A DNA stretch of 64,000 nt, from the NCBI RefSeq assembly GCF_001988955.1, contig NZ_CP014263.1:5144501-5208500 (forward strand), read 5' to 3'. The stretch comes from Spirosoma montaniterrae (GTDB taxonomy: Bacteria > Bacteroidota > Bacteroidia > Cytophagales > Spirosomataceae). The position numbers were made by a program, and so were the translations under genes. A model generated the notes under the pieces. That model was not told where the DNA came from. It made no database searches and saw nothing but the letters and a program-made list of their open reading frames with translations. Positions 59,975 to 64,000 of the stretch are shown in pieces (positions within the stretch are counted from its first letter, which is position 1; each line of letters starts with the position of its first letter).

Positions 59975-60565
59975 ATGCTACCAAACCACGTCGCCCGAAT
60001 CGAAGGATTGATCGCCAGCCTGACCCTCGACGTTCAGCAGGCACTGGCAGACGTAACAACCCGACAGACGTTCGTAAAAGGCGATTACCTGCTCTGTCAG
60101 GGCGATATTTGCCGATACAGCTATTGGATTGAATCGGGGCTGGCTCAAAAATATTACCTCGTCGATGGGCAGCAACTGACAACGGAAATCTATTTTCCCG
60201 ATGACATAGCCTTGTCGATGACCAGCTACGCGACGCAGACGCCCAGCCGGGAGGTTATCCAGGTTTTAGCACCTACAACCGCACTGCGGACGGATTACCG
60301 CGCCTTTCAGACGTTGAAAGCGACGTTTCCCGTTCTTGTTGAACTCGATTTATTGCTGACTGAATACTATGCTATTTGGCAGGAAGAGCGTATTCGGCAA
60401 TTTAGAACGCTTAACGCTACCCAACGCTACGAATTGCTGCTGACGACACATGCAGACTGGGTGCAGTGCCTGTCGCTGACGCACATTGCCTCCTACCTCG
60501 GCGTATCGCGCGAAACCCTCAGCCGAATCCGGGCCAATTATAAAACGACTGCGCGTCGAATGTGA
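59975..60565 (+). CDS. Crp/Fnr family transcriptional regulator
   Basis: The 196-residue protein has an N-terminal cyclic-nucleotide-type beta-barrel (FVKGDYLLCQGDICRYSYWI, EIYFPDDIALSMTSY), a long dimer helix and a C-terminal helix-turn-helix (LSLTHIASYLGVSRETLSRI). It has Cys residues but not the spaced cluster of FNR, so it is not clearly an iron-sulphur sensor. Position at the end of the nitrate island suggests it regulates these genes. Two TGAT-N4-ATCA sites lie downstream at 60563-60574 and 61721-61732, the first starting at its own stop codon. Confidence 0.9.
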   Translation: MLPNHVARIEGLIASLTLDVQQALADVTTRQTFVKGDYLLCQGDICRYSYWIESGLAQKYYLVDGQQLTTEIYFPDDIALSMTSYATQTPSREVIQVLAPTTALRTDYRAFQTLKATFPVLVELDLLLTEYYAIWQEERIRQFRTLNATQRYELLLTTHADWVQCLSLTHIASYLGVSRETLSRIRANYKTTARRM

Positions 60566-60574
60566 TGTACATCA
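60563..60574 (+). promoter_or_regulatory. TGATGTACATCA palindrome, candidate Crp/Fnr site
   Basis: A perfect 12-base palindrome begins at the Crp/Fnr gene's TGA stop codon and lies 55 bases upstream of the DUF418 gene start. It has the TGAT-N4-ATCA core of Fnr-like boxes. Confidence 0.5.
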
Positions 60575-60629
60575 AAGCAAAGGGCGTGGGCTACCGATAG
60601 TTTTGCGGCTCACGTTTGTATCATTCACT

Positions 60630-61706
60630 ATGTCGCATCGCGTTGTTGGCTTCGACCTTGCTCGTGCTTATGCCATTCTGGGCATGTTTATCGTCAATTT
60701 TAACACTGTTTTCGGTTCGCACAAAGCCAATACCGGCTTAGGCTGGTTCCTGAATCTGTTTAACGGCAACTCCAGTACGTTGTTTGTGATTCTGGCCGGC
60801 ATGGGCGTATCGCTGATGACCAACCGCCCCCACTACACCCCGACCGAGCAGGCGGTTCTTCGGCAGAGAGTGATGCGCCGGTCGTGGTTTTTATTCGTTG
60901 CTGGGTTGTTATTATATACGTGGTGGCCCGCCGACATTCTGCATTTCTACGGTGGTTATATGCACATAGCCGCGCTGTTGCTATTTGTACCCAAACGGAA
61001 CTACCTCTATCTGGCTCTGACAAGCATCACCCTATTTCATATACTGTTGATTATCATTCCGTTTGAGACGGGCTGGAACTTCGATACGCTAACCTACGCT
61101 GATTTTTGGACGCCTGCCGGATTTGTACGGAACACGTTTTACAACGGCTGGAATCCTATTTTTCCGTGGCTGGCCTATTTTATGCTTGGTATGTGGCTGG
61201 GTCGGCTCAACTGGCAGCAACCACGCACCCGGTGGTGGGTGCTGGGCATGGGCGCAGGGGTGCTGGTGGTGGTTGAGGGAATACAGGCATTGGCGGCTAC
61301 GGGCGTATTCGGGCCTGATCTGACCTTCTATCTGACCGCCGATTACCTGCCTCCTTTTCTGCCATTCATGCTCGCCACAGCCAGTTTCGCCCTTATTCTG
61401 ATTGTCGTTTGCCTGACCCTCGGCGACCGCTTTGCACATACACGGGTTGTTCGGGCACTGTCGCTGATGGGTCAGATGACCCTCACGCATTACGTCGTTC
61501 ATCTCACCCTCGGCTTTTTGCTGTTTGTGGGGCTAACGGGGCACTCGTACACTGGCACCATAACGGCTCAGCCGCCCGAACCGCCCGCGCTGGTGCTGGG
61601 GTTTGCCCTCGGATTTTACGGGCTGAGTGCGCTGTTTAGTCTGTTCTGGAGCCGCCGATTTGTACATGGGCCGCTGGAAACGCTGATGCGAAAAATAGCA
61701 GGCTGA
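60630..61706 (+). CDS. DUF418 family membrane protein
   Basis: The start was set at ATG 60630 (MSHRVVGFDLARAYAILGMF), giving 358 residues. The longer frame from 60486 overlaps the regulator gene out of frame. It has about ten membrane helices. The opening GFDLARAYAILGMFIVNFNT and the C-terminal LSLMGQMTLTHYVVHLTLGF are typical of DUF418/acyltransferase-3-like membrane proteins. The function is unknown. A Crp/Fnr-like palindrome precedes it. Confidence 0.85.
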   Translation: MSHRVVGFDLARAYAILGMFIVNFNTVFGSHKANTGLGWFLNLFNGNSSTLFVILAGMGVSLMTNRPHYTPTEQAVLRQRVMRRSWFLFVAGLLLYTWWPADILHFYGGYMHIAALLLFVPKRNYLYLALTSITLFHILLIIIPFETGWNFDTLTYADFWTPAGFVRNTFYNGWNPIFPWLAYFMLGMWLGRLNWQQPRTRWWVLGMGAGVLVVVEGIQALAATGVFGPDLTFYLTADYLPPFLPFMLATASFALILIVVCLTLGDRFAHTRVVRALSLMGQMTLTHYVVHLTLGFLLFVGLTGHSYTGTITAQPPEPPALVLGFALGFYGLSALFSLFWSRRFVHGPLETLMRKIAG

Positions 61707-61719
61707 TTTTTGCCAAACA

Positions 61720-61733
61720 TTGATATAAATCAG
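61720..61733 (+). promoter_or_regulatory. TTGAT-ATAA-ATCAG, candidate Crp/Fnr site
   Basis: The 14-base site matches the Fnr consensus TTGAT-N4-ATCAA at all but the last base. Its core TGAT-N4-ATCA also occurs at 60563. It lies 39 bases upstream of the start of the truncated gene at 61773. Confidence 0.45.
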
Positions 61734-61772
61734 ACGGTTAGCTACATTTAGTGCGCCAAGTTTGGTTTCGCT

Positions 61773-64000
61773 ATGTCGCTACGTTACCTGCCTTTCCTCG
61801 CCCTGCTGTTTGCCACCTGTCGGCCCGCGTCGCAGCCGCCAACGCCTTCGCCCGAACACCAGAAAGCTCTCGACCAGTTTCAACTGATGGATGGCTTCCG
61901 CATCGAACTGGTAGCTGCCGAACCGCTCGTAACTGACCCTGTGGCAATGGAAATCGACGAAAACGGGCAGTTGTTTGTGGTTGAAATGCCCGGCTACCCG
62001 CTCGACCTGAGCCGCAGTGGACGCATCAAACTCCTCACCGACACCAACAATGACGGTTATCCCGACAAAAGCCAAATCTGGGCCGACAGCCTGACACTGC
62101 CCACCGGCCTGATGCGCTGGCGAAACGGCCTGATTGTGACCGACGCGCCCGACGTGCTCTATATCGAAGATACCAACGGGGATGGACGCGCCGACCGGCG
62201 GCAGGTGTTGCTTACGGGGTTTGCCCGCTCCAATCCACAGCACAACCTTAACAGCCCGGTTTTTGGCCCCGACAACTGGATTTACGTAGCGCATGAAGGA
62301 GCCATTACGCCCTTTGTGTACAAAAAAGAATTTGGCGATGAGGGTAGCCCCATCCGATTTCCGGGTGGTTCGTCATTACGAGGGGCGGGGGCCACGTCAT
62401 TGCCGAAGAACGCCGACGGGCGCAACGTTCGTTTCCGGCCCGATACCTACCAACTCGAAGAGCTTTCGGGCGAGACGCAGTACGGGCAAACGTTTGACCC
62501 GTGGGGGCATCACCTGCTGACGAGTAATGCCAACCACCTGTTTCATGAAGTACTGGCGTCGCGCTACATCCGGCAAAACCCGAACCTGCTCGTGCCCGAT
62601 GCCACCCAGAACATCCCCGACCACGGCGACGCGGCTGAGGTTTATCCCACCACCGAAAACCCGAACCACCAACTGCTGACCGACAAGGGCGTAATTACGT
62701 CGTCGTGTGGCGTAACGTGGTACAACGGCGGGGCTTTTGGTAAGGCGTTCGACCGCGTGACGTTTATTGGCGAACCGTCGCACAATCTTGTTCATGCCGA
62801 TGTCATCGAAGATAACGGCGCGAGTTTTGTGGCAAAACGCCTGCTCGAAAAACGCGAGTTTCTGACCTCGAAAGATGCCTGGTTCCGGCCCGTCAACTTT
62901 TACGTTGGACCAGATGGTGCGTTGTATGTTGTTGACTACTATCGGCAAAGCATCGAACACCCGGAGTGGATGTCGGACGAAATGGCGAAGTCGGGCGTGT
63001 TGTATAACGGCAAAGACAAAGGCCGCATCTACCGCATCGTACCTGAAAACGGCCTGCCCATGAACTGGCTCGGTCAACTCGATTTAGGGAAGAAAACCAC
63101 CGCCGAACTCGTCGCACTGCTCGATCAGCCCAACGGCTGGACCCGCCGAACGGCGCAGCGGCTGCTGTATCAGCGCAACGACCGGGCCGGTATCGAACCA
63201 CTTCGCAACCTGATTGCCAACGCCGAACGGCCCGAAGCCAACGTGCCAGCTTTATGGTTATTGCGAAATCTGAACGCGCTTGATGCCGAAACGCTCCGGC
63301 TGGCCCTGCGCAACCCGGTAGCAGGCGTGCGCGAAACGGCCATCCGCGTGGCCGAAGACGCCAATAACCCGGCTCTGCTATCGGCCCTGCTACCGCTGGC
63401 AAGTGACACCGACGCTAAAGTACGCTATCAACTGCTTTGTACGCTGGGCCGAAGCAACGACTCCCGCGCTGAAGAGGCCCGGTTAGCCATTCTGAAACGC
63501 GGCATCGATGACCCCTGGGTAGGTCCGGCGGCATTGGCGGGCGCATCGGGCCGCGAAATGGCACTCTACAACGTAGCAAAACAGGCTTTTGGCGCGAAAC
63601 CGTCCAATGCAAAGCAAACGTTTTTTGCCTACATCGGTGCAACGCTCGGCAACCGGGCGCAGCCTGCCGAAGTGGCCCAGCTATTCCGCCCCGATGCACA
63701 GGCCGACTGGTGTCGGGTGGCGGCTTTGTCGGGATTGGCACGGCTGTGGCAGCACCGGGGCGTTACGGTACAACTTTCCAACACCGACCGGCTGGCTCTG
63801 TTGCCCAACCTTAACGGCCCGGTGCCACCGGATAGCTGGCAAACTCAACTCGATTTGCTGCGGTTAGTGGGCTTGCCGAAAACCAGTTCAACCGTGACCG
63901 ATGTAGCGAAGCAGGCTGCTCAGATAGCGACCAATGCCCGGCAGGACGTAGCCCGCAGGTCGGCGGCTGTACAGTTGCTGGCCCTGTACAAACCGGCGGC
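61773..64000 (+). CDS. PVC-type membrane-bound dehydrogenase-like lipoprotein (partial, runs off the window)
   Basis: The frame from ATG 61773 stays open to the window end (742 codons). The signal MSLRYLPFLALLFATC gives a lipoprotein Cys16. A six-bladed propeller of the PVC-type dehydrogenase family follows (FRIELVAAEPLVTDPVAMEI, LFVVEMPGYP, DTNNDGYPDKSQIWADSLTL, FGPDNWIYVAHEG, FYVGPDGALYVVDYYRQSIE, KDKGRIYRIVPENG). After about residue 430 there are HEAT-like helical repeats. The usual C-terminal cytochrome c (CxxCH) would lie beyond the window. Likely a surface or periplasmic oxidoreductase of unknown substrate. A Crp/Fnr-like site is upstream. Confidence 0.85.
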   Translation, partial: MSLRYLPFLALLFATCRPASQPPTPSPEHQKALDQFQLMDGFRIELVAAEPLVTDPVAMEIDENGQLFVVEMPGYPLDLSRSGRIKLLTDTNNDGYPDKSQIWADSLTLPTGLMRWRNGLIVTDAPDVLYIEDTNGDGRADRRQVLLTGFARSNPQHNLNSPVFGPDNWIYVAHEGAITPFVYKKEFGDEGSPIRFPGGSSLRGAGATSLPKNADGRNVRFRPDTYQLEELSGETQYGQTFDPWGHHLLTSNANHLFHEVLASRYIRQNPNLLVPDATQNIPDHGDAAEVYPTTENPNHQLLTDKGVITSSCGVTWYNGGAFGKAFDRVTFIGEPSHNLVHADVIEDNGASFVAKRLLEKREFLTSKDAWFRPVNFYVGPDGALYVVDYYRQSIEHPEWMSDEMAKSGVLYNGKDKGRIYRIVPENGLPMNWLGQLDLGKKTTAELVALLDQPNGWTRRTAQRLLYQRNDRAGIEPLRNLIANAERPEANVPALWLLRNLNALDAETLRLALRNPVAGVRETAIRVAEDANNPALLSALLPLASDTDAKVRYQLLCTLGRSNDSRAEEARLAILKRGIDDPWVGPAALAGASGREMALYNVAKQAFGAKPSNAKQTFFAYIGATLGNRAQPAEVAQLFRPDAQADWCRVAALSGLARLWQHRGVTVQLSNTDRLALLPNLNGPVPPDSWQTQLDLLRLVGLPKTSSTVTDVAKQAAQIATNARQDVARRSAAVQLLALYKPA

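Noticed and set aside
46331..60565. Denitrification gene cluster
   Set aside because: No NirS/NirK, NorB or NosZ. NirBD, cobA and an assimilatory-type reductase indicate ammonium-forming assimilation.

Overview
The window looks like a piece of chromosome from a member of the Bacteroidota, order Cytophagales, most likely the Spirosoma/Fibrella/Rudanella group. The reasons are two TonB-dependent receptor plus DUF4249 lipoprotein pairs, LytS/LytTR and propeller-type sensor kinases, Bacteroidota-type -7 boxes (TAnnTTTG), few clear Shine-Dalgarno sites, and the run DUF177-rpmF-plsX-fabH-efp-accB-accC. No tRNA, rRNA, CRISPR array, transposase, integrase or phage gene was seen.

Layout. 1-2.7 kb: the last codons of a DUF1553-type protein, a DUF559 gene boxed by inverted hairpin repeats, a DUF1501 protein and an alpha/beta hydrolase. 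2.7-13.4 kb (minus strand): a barrel protein, then a probable six-gene operon (TonB-dependent receptor, DUF4249 lipoprotein, DevA/B/C-like exporter, TolC) with a LytTR two-component pair just upstream. 13.6-21 kb: a giant FG-GAP lipoprotein and a second receptor/DUF4249 pair. 21-33.7 kb: two PPK2 kinases, MsrA, a small barrel protein, an AAA/DUF4143 ATPase sitting beside the relic of a duplicated prolyl oligopeptidase, the intact prolyl oligopeptidase, a propeller hybrid sensor kinase, a DnaQ-like exonuclease and an S41 peptidase. 33.8-42.4 kb: the ribosomal protein/fatty acid run, then myo-inositol oxygenase with a sodium:solute symporter. 42.4-44.1 kb: Nudix hydrolase and LhgO.

44.2-60.6 kb is a nitrate assimilation island. 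cobA and a TrpD2-like gene lie on the minus strand. Divergent from them are nirB, nirD, a NarX-like sensor kinase, an outer-membrane channel, an NNP-type nitrate porter, and a nitrate reductase fused to its own FAD/NAD(P)H and BFD modules. A HigBA toxin-antitoxin pair follows, then a rubredoxin protein built on a nitrite/sulfite-reductase scaffold that appears to have lost the siroheme cluster cysteines, and a Crp/Fnr regulator. Together these import nitrate, reduce it to nitrite and ammonium, and make the siroheme NirB needs. A DUF418 membrane protein and a truncated PVC-type lipoprotein close the window.

The most notable non-coding signals are: GTGTAGAGATT direct repeats at about 20 bp spacing upstream of both the LytTR operon and its neighbouring exporter operon; three families of palindromic repeats, some supplying C-terminal codons (narK, nirB) or in-frame inserts (FG-GAP lipoprotein); long word-repeat hairpins filling gaps between co-oriented genes; a near-perfect palindrome between cobA and nirB; and two TGAT-N4-ATCA sites downstream of the Crp/Fnr gene. 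All functions are assigned by reading the sequence; no database search was run.
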